Assembly (NCBI GenBank): GCA_003170825.1 | Contig: PMYL01000008.1 | Span: forward strand, 64,909 to 128,908 | DNA from: Acidobacteriaceae bacterium | Lineage (GTDB): Bacteria > Acidobacteriota > Terriglobia > Terriglobales > Acidobacteriaceae | DNA length: 64,000 bases | Direction of reading: 5' to 3' | Part shown: piece after piece, positions 33,818-41,912 of the stretch | How the letters are laid out: every line of letters starts with the position of its first letter | Position numbering within the stretch: the stretch's first letter is position 1 | Notes under the pieces: model-generated | Databases searched by the model: none | Told to the model about the DNA's origin: nothing | What the model saw: only the letters and a program-made list of their open reading frames with translations | Translations under genes and position numbers: made by a program

Positions 33818-34204
33818 ATGACGAAGGCAAAGCGGGGACGGTACACGTTTGAGTTCAAGCATGGCGGCGGCGGCACGCAGCCTGGGAGTGGTTGAGCAGA
33901 CCTTATCCAACTGAGTGCAGGCGCATCGTGCGAGAACGCCAGGCGCCGGCATCTCAGCGACTAAGCGCTGCTGGTGCACATCAGCGCTGCATATGCTGAG
34001 AATCGTGGGGCCTACGGCTGGCCGCGCATCTGGCGGCAGTTGCAAGCTCAAGTCATTCACGTGGCCAAGCAGCGTGTGCAACGGTTGATGCAGAAGCACG
34101 GCATTCGCGCCCGCGGCAGCCAGCACGCCAGTTATGAGTTCAACAAGCCGCTCAAGGAGCTCGAACAAAACTGGACTGGCGCCATGACGGAGATTGCCGC
34201 CTGA
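33818..34204 (+). mobile_element. IS3-family insertion sequence remnant
   Basis: Decayed OrfA and OrfB fragments. ATG 33818 opens with TKAKRGRYTFEFK, then breaks into MAAAARSLGVVEQTLSN in another frame, which is the IS3 OrfA helix-turn-helix. The OrfB piece reads AYAENRGAYGWPRIWRQLQA then KQRVQRLMQKHGIRARG, the conserved start of IS3 OrfB; the DDE catalytic part is missing. Both are broken by stops and deletions. Confidence 0.8.
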
Positions 34205-34322
34205 GTGCAGGGGGCGACTGCAAGAGACCGTGGAAATGCCGGTTTGCTGGAAAGCCTGGGAAAAGCGATAACTCGCCGCGCTCAATCTCGAAGTGCAACA
34301 TTTCGATTTGGGATGATGTTGC

Positions 34323-34590
34323 ATGGGCAAGCGCTATGAGCAGTTGAGTTTATCTGAGCGGGTTTACATTTAGGCTCAGTTGGAGTTGGGTTTCAGGACG
34401 GCGGCAATTGCCGCCGCCCTGAATCGGGCGCCGTCGACGGTCAGCCGAGAGCTGCGGCGCAATGGGTGGAAGCGGCGCAGAGTGTAACTCGGTTGGATGA
34501 AGGATTTCGCAAGCAGTATGCGGCCCGCTGCCATCACAAGCCGAAAGGCGTGGCCAAGGTTGCGGCGGCCAGGAAGTTGGCAGTGCGACC
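34323..34590 (+). mobile_element. IS30-family transposase remnant
   Basis: From ATG 34323 the frame reads GKRYEQLSLSERVYI, an in-frame TAG at 34371, then AQLELGFRTAAIAAALNRAP and STVSRELRRNGWKR: the IS30 N-terminal helix-turn-helix. A frame-shifted piece, YAARCHHKPKGVAKVAAARK, continues after. No catalytic domain remains. The bases before the ATG contain TGCAACAT...ATGTTGCA, which may derive from the terminal inverted repeat. Confidence 0.7.
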
Positions 34591-34634
34591 CTACTCCACC
34601 CCACGAACGAAGACCTGTCCGCGAGGACCCCGGC
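34586..34634. repeat. GACGAAGACCTGTCCGCG cassette, diverged copy
   Basis: CCACCCCACGAACGAAGACC followed by TGTCCGCGAGGACCCCGG matches the loop cassette of the two hairpin repeats at 56466-56543 and 56696-56773, with a few substitutions. It marks the junction at the end of the IS30 remnant. Confidence 0.75.
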
Positions 34635-35027
34635 TGGATGTTGCGGCATAACGTTGGCTATCCAGAGATCGCCCTTATCGAGAGCAGCTCGCGGGTGGCC
34701 CTGATCGGCTTGAGCCAGGTCGTGACCTTGAATGAGCACTCTCGCATCCGGCAGTAGGCTGGATGTCCACATGGAAGCATCATGGCCTGTGGTTGAAGGC
34801 CGAATCGATGGTTGGTGGGGCGCCAAAATGCCCGCCGAATGGTGATGCAGCGTGAATCTCCCAGGGTTTTGGTCCTCAACCCCTCTGGAAAGACAAGCGG
34901 TGCTCACGCACCGCCCGGATTGGTGCGCCTTGACAAAGCTTTCGTCCGTATCGAGGGGCGCCCGGCTTTTGTGGTTGGGATAGGAAAGCAAAAGAAGGGC
35001 AGGGCGATCAGGTAGAGTGGAATTATT
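34635..35027. other. Intergenic region upstream of pncB
   Basis: About 390 bp with no supported gene. Open frames overlap in all directions without motifs. A short inverted repeat GGTGCTCACGCACC (34899-34912) and AAGAAGGGCAGGGCG near the end are the only landmarks seen; the latter may be part of the pncB leader. Confidence 0.5.
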
Positions 35028-36413
35028 GTGATTATCAATGTTGCCAGGCGCGCGCACGATCATAACTGGGAGTTGGATCCGATCACACGTTCACTGTTGG
35101 ATACCGATTTCTACAAGCTGCTGATGCTGCAGTTCATCTGGAAGCATTTCCCAGCGACCCATGCGACGTTTACGCTGCTCAATCGCACGACTGCGGCGCG
35201 GCTGGGCGAGATGGTGGGCCTGGCGCAGTTGCGGGAGCAACTGGAGGCGACGCGCAAGCTGCGCTTCCACAAGTCCGAGCTGATCTGGCTGGCGGGCAAT
35301 ACGTTCTACGGGCGGCGAGGGATCTTCGAGCCGGCGTTTCTGGAGTGGCTGGAACGGGACTTCCGGCTCTCCGATTACGACTTATCCGAGCGGGATGGGC
35401 AATTGTCGCTGAGCTTTCACGGTCTTTGGACCGAGACGACGATGTGGGAGATCTATGCGCTTTCGGCGATCGACGAGCTGAAGACGCGCGCCAGTTTGAA
35501 GCGTCTGAGCGAGTTCGAGTTGGACATCCTGTATGCGCGGGCGAAGACAAAGCTTTGGGAAAAGATGGAGCGGCTACGCGGGGTTCCGCAGTTGAACGTT
35601 AGCGACTTTGGGACGAGACGGAGGCACAGCTTCCTGTGGCATGAGTATGTGGTAAAGGCCATGAGCGATGTGCTGGGCGCGAGCTTTGCGGGGAGTTCAA
35701 ATACTTATTTGGCTTACAAGCACGATCTGGAGGCGATCGGCACCAATGCGCACGAGCTGCCCATGGCGCTGGCGGCGATGGCGGATAGCGACGAGGAGTT
35801 GCGGGCGGCGCAGTACCGCTTGCTTGAGCTATGGCAGCAGACCTACCAGGGGGAGTTGCTGATTCTGCTTCCGGACACGTTTGGGACAACGCAGTTTCTG
35901 GAGTGTGCGCCGGAGTGGGTGGCGGACTGGACGGGCCAGCGCATGGACAGCAAGGACCCGTACGTGGCAGGCGACGAATATATTGCGTGGCTGGAGCGGC
36001 ACGGGCGCGATCCGCGGCAGAAGCGGCTGATTGCCTCGGACGCGCTGGATGTGGGACAGATTCTGGGGCTTCATGCGTATTTTGGAGGGAGGCTGCGCAA
36101 TGGGGCGGCGCCGGGGGATTTTCAACGGGCCAGCGACTTCGCGGATGAGAGGAAATGGGTTGCCGAGCGGCGTATTCGGTTCAGCGCGGGATGGGGCACG
36201 TTTCTGACCAACGATTTTCGGAATTGCAATCCGCAGGGGGATGATGCGTTCAATCCGGTAAGCCTGGTGTGCAAACTGACCGATGTGGAGGGCAGGCCGG
36301 CGGTGAAGCTGTCGGACAACTACCAAAAGGCGCTGGGACCGGCAGGCGAGGTGGAGCGGTACCGGCGGGTGTTTGGAACGGCGGGGGTTGCAGACGCGCC
36401 GGTGACGGTTTGA
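35028..36413 (+). CDS. pncB: Nicotinate phosphoribosyltransferase
   Basis: A 461-residue PncB-type enzyme that makes nicotinate mononucleotide from nicotinate and PRPP in NAD salvage. The N-terminal LLDTDFYKLLMLQFIWKHFP, central SDFGTRRRHSF (with the His phosphorylated in this family) and SSNTYLAYKHDLEAIGTNAH, and C-terminal FSAGWGTFLTNDF are all characteristic. It begins with GTG 35028; an ATG does not occur nearby in frame. Its stop overlaps the ATG of the next gene (TGATG), so the downstream unknown protein is translationally coupled to NAD salvage. Confidence 0.93.
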   Translation: MIINVARRAHDHNWELDPITRSLLDTDFYKLLMLQFIWKHFPATHATFTLLNRTTAARLGEMVGLAQLREQLEATRKLRFHKSELIWLAGNTFYGRRGIFEPAFLEWLERDFRLSDYDLSERDGQLSLSFHGLWTETTMWEIYALSAIDELKTRASLKRLSEFELDILYARAKTKLWEKMERLRGVPQLNVSDFGTRRRHSFLWHEYVVKAMSDVLGASFAGSSNTYLAYKHDLEAIGTNAHELPMALAAMADSDEELRAAQYRLLELWQQTYQGELLILLPDTFGTTQFLECAPEWVADWTGQRMDSKDPYVAGDEYIAWLERHGRDPRQKRLIASDALDVGQILGLHAYFGGRLRNGAAPGDFQRASDFADERKWVAERRIRFSAGWGTFLTNDFRNCNPQGDDAFNPVSLVCKLTDVEGRPAVKLSDNYQKALGPAGEVERYRRVFGTAGVADAPVTV

Positions 36414-37492
36414 TGGCGACGGCGAAGGCAAGCTGGTATGCGAGCGAGCTGCGGCGGGAGCTGGGGCTGCGGAACCGGCGATGGGCGCGGGGACGGGCGC
36501 ATGTGGAGAGCTATGGCAACTCGCCGGTGATTGTGTATGCGCCGGAGGGTGGGCGGCACGGGAACTTCTTCGATGCGGCGTATGCGGCGATTGCGGCGCG
36601 GCCGGAGTGGATGCGGCGGTTCGGCAAGATTCATGCGCAGGGAAGGGCGCTGCCGAAGGCGGAGCGAAGGTGGCGGGAGCTGGACTCGTCGATGAGTTCG
36701 GATGCGCTGCTGATGAATGTGTTTTGCACGCCGGGGGTGTCGGAGGCACCTGCGGTGCGGCGGACTCTCGGAGTGGATGGGGAGGACACACTCGTGTTTG
36801 GGTGGAGGGCGCGGGCGCCGCTGACGGGTGGACGAAGCGACCGCACGGAGGTGGATATGCGGTGGGGATCGCTGCTGGTGGAGGCGAAGCTGACGGAGGG
36901 GGATTTTCAGACGTGCAAGGCAGGGGTGGTGGAGGGGTATCGGGACTTCGACGTGGTGTTTGAGCGGGAGTTGTTGCCGCGGGTGGAGTTGGCTGTGAAG
37001 AGGCGGAGAGAGGCGACGGAGTTTCCGGAGGATTATTCGCAGGAATTTGAGGGGGCGGGTGAGGTTGACGGAATGATTCTCTCAGGGGCTGAAGCCCGTC
37101 CTTCTTTGGTTGATCTAACGTACGGGCTGAAGCCCGTACCCTTCTCTGAACCGGGCTCCTCCGTGCCCTTCACCGGAGCCAGTCATTCCGTGGGCGGGGA
37201 GGCTGGGTATGCGGGGTATCAGTTGATTCGGAATGTGCTGGCGGCTTATGCGGAAGGGTGCAGCTTTTGCGTGGTGCACGATGAGCGCAGGCCGGACTTG
37301 CGGGAGGCGTGGTTTCAGGTGATGTTGGCGGTGAAGTCGGCGGAGATGCGGGTGCGGTTGAAGGTGATGACCTGGCAGGAGCTGGCAGGATCGCTGCCGG
37401 AGGGGTTGCGGGGGTTTCTGGATTGGAAGTATGGGATTGTTCGGGCCGGGAGGGTGGCTTCGCCGGTGAAAGAGCTTTCGGAGTTCGATTAG
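36413..37492 (+). CDS. PD-(D/E)XK nuclease-like protein of unknown function
   Basis: A 359-residue protein coupled to pncB by a TGATG overlap. Residues 146-162 read EVDMRWGSLLVEAKLTEGD, giving Asp148 and Glu157-x-Lys159, the active-site pattern of the PD-(D/E)XK nuclease fold. An N-terminal region (ELRRELGLRNRRWARGRAH) is basic and could bind nucleic acid. Residues about 224-244 (SGAEARPSLVDLTYGLKPVP) are encoded by a dispersed repeat inserted in frame at 37081-37145, which is probably a surface insertion. The C-terminus contains VLAAYAEGCSFCVVHDERRP. Function not recognised beyond the fold suggestion. Confidence 0.7.
   Translation: MATAKASWYASELRRELGLRNRRWARGRAHVESYGNSPVIVYAPEGGRHGNFFDAAYAAIAARPEWMRRFGKIHAQGRALPKAERRWRELDSSMSSDALLMNVFCTPGVSEAPAVRRTLGVDGEDTLVFGWRARAPLTGGRSDRTEVDMRWGSLLVEAKLTEGDFQTCKAGVVEGYRDFDVVFERELLPRVELAVKRRREATEFPEDYSQEFEGAGEVDGMILSGAEARPSLVDLTYGLKPVPFSEPGSSVPFTGASHSVGGEAGYAGYQLIRNVLAAYAEGCSFCVVHDERRPDLREAWFQVMLAVKSAEMRVRLKVMTWQELAGSLPEGLRGFLDWKYGIVRAGRVASPVKELSEFD
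37081..37145. repeat. GGGGCTGAAGCCC / ACGGGCTGAAGCCCGT repeat, in frame
   Basis: Two nested palindromic words, CTCAGGGGCTGAAGCCC and GTACGGGCTGAAGCCCGTAC, joined by about 20 bp. The whole unit of about 64 bp recurs at 41341-41404 inside tsaD. It is translated in both genes without breaking the frame. Confidence 0.85.
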
Positions 37493-37510
37493 AGGCGAGT
37501 TTGGGGCTGT

Positions 37511-37545
37511 GGTGCCCCACCCTTTCGCCAGAAGGAAGGCGAAAA
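37511..37545. repeat. Partial REP-like hairpin after the nuclease-like gene
   Basis: CCCCACCCTTTCGCC ... GGCGAAA copy of the CCCACCCT hairpin family. The right arm is truncated: the usual AGGATGGGG is replaced by AAAGAGAG. The rest of the interval 37546-37775 shows no gene. Confidence 0.6.
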
Positions 37546-37775
37546 AGAGAGACGGCGAGGATCACTGTAAAGCTATAAAGGACTGTATTGTAGATGGATC
37601 TATCCGACCTTAGCCGATAAAGCTGCCGCGAAAGCCTGCCTCTGAGCGCAGCCGAAGGGGTGGGTACCCGGGGCGGCGTGCGGGTTGCGGGGCGGGCTGG
37701 AGCTTCCGATAATCAATGGGGGGCTGTTCGCTCAAAAGGGTAAGTGCGGGCCGAAGCGGCGCGGGGAGGATGGAG

Positions 37776-38696
37776 ATGGAGGACTACAGGGCTGATCCAG
37801 TCGAGACCCATCCGGACCAGACCCATCCGGCCGGGGATCAGGGAGTCCGGGCCGGGCGACTTGAGGCCTGTCGAAAGTCTTATGCCGATCGGATCGCGGC
37901 TCAGGCGGGCATTGCTTCCGGGAGCGAGATTGCGGCGGCGCTCAAGGCGATTCCGCGGGAGAGATTTGTGGGGCCGGCTCCGTGGAAGATTGCGTCCTCC
38001 TGGGGCCTTGCGCAGACCGTTTCGGACGATCCGGCGGCGCTGTACCAAGATGCGGTCGTCTCCCTGGGCGCAGGCCGGGGGCTGGACAGGCTGGATAAGC
38101 TCAATAATGGGCAGCCGAGCCTGCACGCCATGTGCCTGGACGCGCTGGCGCCGAGGAAGGGCGAACACGCGGTCCAGGTGGGCGCGGGCACGGGCTACTA
38201 CACGGCGATGCTGGCCATGCTGGTGGGCGAGGCGGGCCGGGTGGACGCCTATGAGATTGAGCCGGAGCTGGCGGCGCGGGCGTGGGCGAATCTGGCGGAG
38301 TTTCCCCAGGCGGCGGTGCACTGCCGGAGTGGCGCCGAGGGGCCGCTGCCGGATTGCGACGTGCTGTATGTGAACGCCGCCGCAAGCGAGCCGCTGGCGG
38401 TGTGGCTGGATGCGCTGCGGCCGGAGGGGCGGCTGCTGTTTCCGCTGGAGCCGGAAGATGAGGGCGGCGCGATGCTACTGGTGACCAGGAAGGCAGAAGG
38501 AGTGTATGCGGCGAGGTTCCTGTGCGGGGTGCAGTTTGTTGCCTGCGCCGGGGCCCAGGACGAGCAGGCGGGGCGGGCGCTGGCGGCGGCGTTTCGGAGG
38601 GGGAATTGGCGCAATGTCCGGTGGTTGCACCGGAACGACCAGCCGGATGAGAGCTGCTGGTGCGCGGGGCGTGGGTGGTGGCTGGGGACGAGTTGA
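37776..38696 (+). CDS. PCMT-like methyltransferase
   Basis: A 306-residue SAM-dependent methyltransferase of the protein-L-isoaspartate O-methyltransferase type. Motif I is AVQVGAGTGYYTAMLA, followed by the acidic residue in VDAYEIEPELA; the N-terminal part has IPRERFVGPAPWK and DAVVSLGAGRG, as in PCMT relatives, and GQPSLHAMCLDAL before motif I. Members repair isoaspartyl residues or methylate other small targets. GGGGAGG is properly spaced for ATG 37776; ATG 37770 is two codons earlier. The upstream frame back to 37716 adds low-quality residues. The C-terminal 60 residues are unlike canonical PCMT, so the exact substrate is open. Confidence 0.75.
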   Translation: MEDYRADPVETHPDQTHPAGDQGVRAGRLEACRKSYADRIAAQAGIASGSEIAAALKAIPRERFVGPAPWKIASSWGLAQTVSDDPAALYQDAVVSLGAGRGLDRLDKLNNGQPSLHAMCLDALAPRKGEHAVQVGAGTGYYTAMLAMLVGEAGRVDAYEIEPELAARAWANLAEFPQAAVHCRSGAEGPLPDCDVLYVNAAASEPLAVWLDALRPEGRLLFPLEPEDEGGAMLLVTRKAEGVYAARFLCGVQFVACAGAQDEQAGRALAAAFRRGNWRNVRWLHRNDQPDESCWCAGRGWWLGTS

Positions 38697-38724
38697 ACGT
38701 GCGGCGGGTTAGCGGCCGGCAGGG

Positions 38725-40376
38725 TCAGGGCTGCTGATAGGCGCCGCGATCGTAGCCTTTGGAACCGGGGCGAGGACTTCCGGCGAAGTCTGTGGAGGGG
38801 GCGAGGTAAGAAGTTCCTGAGCCCGCCGCGGGGCTGGAGGGGGATACGCTGAGCAGGACGCTGAAGCGGTTGGAGTCAGCGGGATCGAGGTAGAGCGGGT
38901 CGGCGGTGAGGTCGTTGGGGCCGTTGGCGACATCGCCGGCGTTGGTTCCGTTGTAGTAGAGGTTGTAGTTCAGAACGATCGACGATGTGGTGCGGGGAAC
39001 TACGGCGACGGGATTCTGGCCGGTGGCGCTATAGAAGATATTGTTGATGACGTTGACGTCGGAGGCCTGGTTGAGATTCATCTCTCCACAGCCGGTCAGA
39101 GGCGGATTGATCACGTCCTGGTAACTGGAATTGTTGACCACATCGACGTGGTCGCTCTCGAATACCTCGATGGCAGCGCTGCCGTTGGCGTAGATGACAT
39201 TGTTGGCAATCAGCGTTCTGCCGGTATACGGACTCAAGCCGATGCTGGGCTGGTAGGCCGAGTTACGGGTGGAGTCGACGATGATGGCTTCGCCATCGGT
39301 GATTTCCCCGTTAGAGTACACGGGAATGAGTTCCTGATTTCCGAAGATACGGTTGCCGGTGATGACCATCCTGTAGCCGGTGGAGCTGTCGGAGTTCCAG
39401 TTTTGCCAGGTTGAGATGGCGCTGGCTCCGTAGATCGAGTACCAGGCGGAGTCGTAGATGGTATTGCCGGAGATGGTGACGTAGTCCGACCAGGCGGTGC
39501 CTACGCCGGCGCCGCCACAGGCGCCGATAACATTGTTGAGGATACGGAGGTGGTTGGGCCTGACGGCGGCGGTGCCCTGGCGGCCGTCGGCGGAGATGCA
39601 GTTGCCGTCGAAGGCGGGATCGGGGTTGGTGGTGGACTGATTCAGCGCTTGCTGGAGAGTTACGTTGTAATTGTTGCCCAGGATGGAGAAGCCGTTTACC
39701 TCAATGTAGGCGGCCGTGGGCTCAAAGAAGATGGCCTCCCAGCCGTTGAAGGAAATCTGCGGAGTCTGGCCGGGATAGGCCTGGTAAGTGATCCAGTTAT
39801 TGGGCGTGCCGGGGTTATAGATATCGAGGACGTCGCAGGTGGGGCAGGAGTTGGTGTAAGTGCCGTTCATGACGTAGACGGTGTCGCCGGGCTGGGTGAG
39901 GTTTGCGGCGTGCTGGAGGGTGAGGAAGGCGGTGGCGGTGGAGAGGCCGTTGGCCGAGTCACTGCCGGAGCCGCTGACATAGTAAGTGACCGCGGGGGCG
40001 GTGTAGCTGGCATGACGGTGGTGCCGGCGTTCAGGATGACGGTGCAGTTGACGGTGCTGGCGGTGGTGCACCCGCTCCAGGAGGAAAAGGGATTGCCGCC
40101 GGCCGTGGCGGGGGCGGTGAGCGTGACGGAGGTTCCGGCGTTATAGGTGCGGGTGAAGCTGGTGGCGCCGTTGCCGGAGTTGTTGTTGTCGCTGGGTGTG
40201 ACGGCGATGGAGACGCTGCTGGCGGGGCTGGCCGAGTTTACGGTGAGGACATAGGTGGTGGGAGGGGGTGGGGGTGTGACTTTGCCGCCGCCGCCGCAGG
40301 CGATGAGGAGCAGGGTCAGGCAGGTTGCGATCCAGAGTGCTGGGCTCATGAGGGGAGTGATGGGCTTGAGGGTCAT
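38725..40376 (-). pseudogene. Beta-helix (PbH1) lipoprotein, frameshifted
   Basis: The 5' part (from ATG 40376 or 40406) encodes a lipoprotein signal with lipobox LTLLLIACGGGG, a Pro linker and a GGNPFSSWSGCTTASTVNCT Big-domain-like segment. Near 40015 the frame must change by one base. The second frame continues YTAPAVTYYVSGSGSDSANG into a right-handed parallel beta-helix: VYVMNGTYTN, repeated N(N/V)I.(N/D).A / VVNNSSY / NVINNIFY rungs to 38725. Secreted beta-helix proteins are often polysaccharide lyases or surface proteins. If the one-base shift is a sequencing error, the gene is intact at about 550 residues. Confidence 0.72.
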
Positions 40377-40533
40377 TGACTTGAGGATTATGGAGCTGGT
40401 GGTCATGGGTCCGGCACTCCCTGGCGCTGGAAGGACCGCTGCACGCGAGGGCCACTGTTGGGGCGGCTGGTAGGGTGCGGTCGTTCGGGTGTTGAGCCAA
40501 TCGTACAACTGTGGGATGGGGTGGGGCAAAGCT

Positions 40534-41805
40534 TCATCGGCCCAGGGCGAGGGAGGGGTCGGCGGAGAGATCGCTTGGGGCGAAGGATCCGGCCTGGAGG
40601 CGGGGCCAGGCGGCGGCGGCGATCATGGCGGCGTTGTCAGTGGAGAGAGCTAGCGTGGGGAAGGCGACGCGGAGGTTGCGACGGGCAGCTTCGGCGGTGA
40701 AGCGGGCGCGGAGTTCGCGGTTGGCGGCGACTCCGCCGGTGATGAGGATGCGGCGGGCGGCGAGGGATTCGGCGGCGGCGAAGGTCTTCTTCATGAGGTC
40801 GCCGACGACGGCGTGCTGGAAGCTGGCGATGAGATCGAGGGTCTGGGGGTCGCATTGGGCGAGTGCATCTTCGACGGTGGGGCGAGCGGGGGCGTCGGGT
40901 CCAGTGAAGAGCGCTTCGCGGCGGGATTCAGCTTGGGGGCGGAGGTTGTGGAGTTCGACGTAGCGGAGGACGGCGGTCTTGATTCCTGAGAAGGAAAAGA
41001 GGAAACGGGGGTCGAGGTTGGCGATGGGGGCGGTGCGGGCAGCTTTGGTGCGCGGGGGCTTGCCGGCGAGATGGAGCTTGGGCTTGATCTGAGAGAAGGC
41101 GAAGGGGATGGCTTTGGGGTTGCCGTGGGGGGCGAGGGCGTCGATCCAGGGACCTCCGGGGTAGCCGAGGCCGAGGAGCTTGGCGACCTTGTCGAAGGCT
41201 TCGCCGGCGGCATCGTCGAGGGTGCGACCGACCAGCGAGTAGCTCCAGGCGTTGTGGGCGGGGCGGCAGAGATAGAGGTGGGTGTGGCCGCCGGAGACGA
41301 CGAGGGCGTGGGCAGGCTCGTTGGCAGAAGGGAGATTTCCCTCAGGGGCTAAAGCCCCTTCCTCATTTGGCGGCTGAATGTACGGGCTGAAGCCCGTACC
41401 CTTCAAAGCCTCTTGCTCTTCTCTTTCATGGAGCAGGACGGCGTGGATGTGGCCTTCCAGGTGGTTGACGGCGATGAGGGGCAGGCCGTTGGCGAAGGCG
41501 AGGGCCTTGGCGTAGGTGATGCCGACGAGAAGGGCTCCGGCGAGGCCGGGACCGCTGGTGACGGCGATGGCGTCGAGATCGGCCAGGGTGACGTTGGCCT
41601 GGGCGAGGGCGGCACGGACGACAGGAACAATGGCGCGGAGATGCTCGCGGCTGGCCAGCTCGGGGACGACACCGCCGTAGCGGGCGTGGGTGGCGATTTG
41701 GGAGGCTACGACGGAGGATAGAGTGCGGGCGCCGCGCTGGACGACGGCAGCGGCGGTCTCGTCGCAGGAGGATTCGATGGCGAGGATGAGACCGGAGCCG
41801 GGCAT
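40534..41805 (-). CDS. tsaD: TsaD, tRNA threonylcarbamoyladenosine transferase
   Basis: A 423-residue TsaD/Kae1/Gcp protein, which transfers threonylcarbamoyl from TC-AMP to A37 of ANN-decoding tRNAs with TsaB and TsaE. Marks: N-terminal ILAIESSCDETAAAVV, the metal-binding HxxxH in VNHLEGHIHAVLLHE, LVVSGGHTHLYL, and ITGGVAANRELR. The loop between the HxxxH helix and VVSGGHT is expanded by about 25 residues (SPYIQPPNEEGALAPEGN), encoded by the in-frame repeat at 41341-41404. The enlarged loop explains the length above the usual 340 or so residues. Confidence 0.95.
   Translation of the reverse strand: MPGSGLILAIESSCDETAAAVVQRGARTLSSVVASQIATHARYGGVVPELASREHLRAIVPVVRAALAQANVTLADLDAIAVTSGPGLAGALLVGITYAKALAFANGLPLIAVNHLEGHIHAVLLHEREEQEALKGTGFSPYIQPPNEEGALAPEGNLPSANEPAHALVVSGGHTHLYLCRPAHNAWSYSLVGRTLDDAAGEAFDKVAKLLGLGYPGGPWIDALAPHGNPKAIPFAFSQIKPKLHLAGKPPRTKAARTAPIANLDPRFLFSFSGIKTAVLRYVELHNLRPQAESRREALFTGPDAPARPTVEDALAQCDPQTLDLIASFQHAVVGDLMKKTFAAAESLAARRILITGGVAANRELRARFTAEAARRNLRVAFPTLALSTDNAAMIAAAAWPRLQAGSFAPSDLSADPSLALGR
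41341..41404. repeat. GGGGCTAAAGCCC / ACGGGCTGAAGCCCGT repeat inside tsaD
   Basis: Same unit as at 37081-37145: CTCAGGGGCTAAAGCCCC, spacer, GTACGGGCTGAAGCCCGTAC. Translated on the minus strand as part of an expanded TsaD loop. Copies share the outer words and differ in the spacer. Confidence 0.85.
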
Positions 41806-41820
41806 GGTTCCAGTTTAGCG

Positions 41821-41846
41821 GTTGGAGCGAGTTAGCAAGTTAGCGG
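41821..41846. repeat. AGTTAGC tandem word, short copy
   Basis: GCGAGTTAGCAAGTTAGCGGGG, a short member of the AGTTAGC family seen in full at 48436, 52284 and 63785. It lies just upstream of tsaD's start, in the divergent interval with the CCA enzyme gene. Confidence 0.75.
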
Positions 41847-41912
41847 GGCCGGGGCGGGTTGGGTGCGTTGGTTTCCCAGTTGGCGGTGGCGCGGGGGAGA
41901 ATAGAAGCAGAT

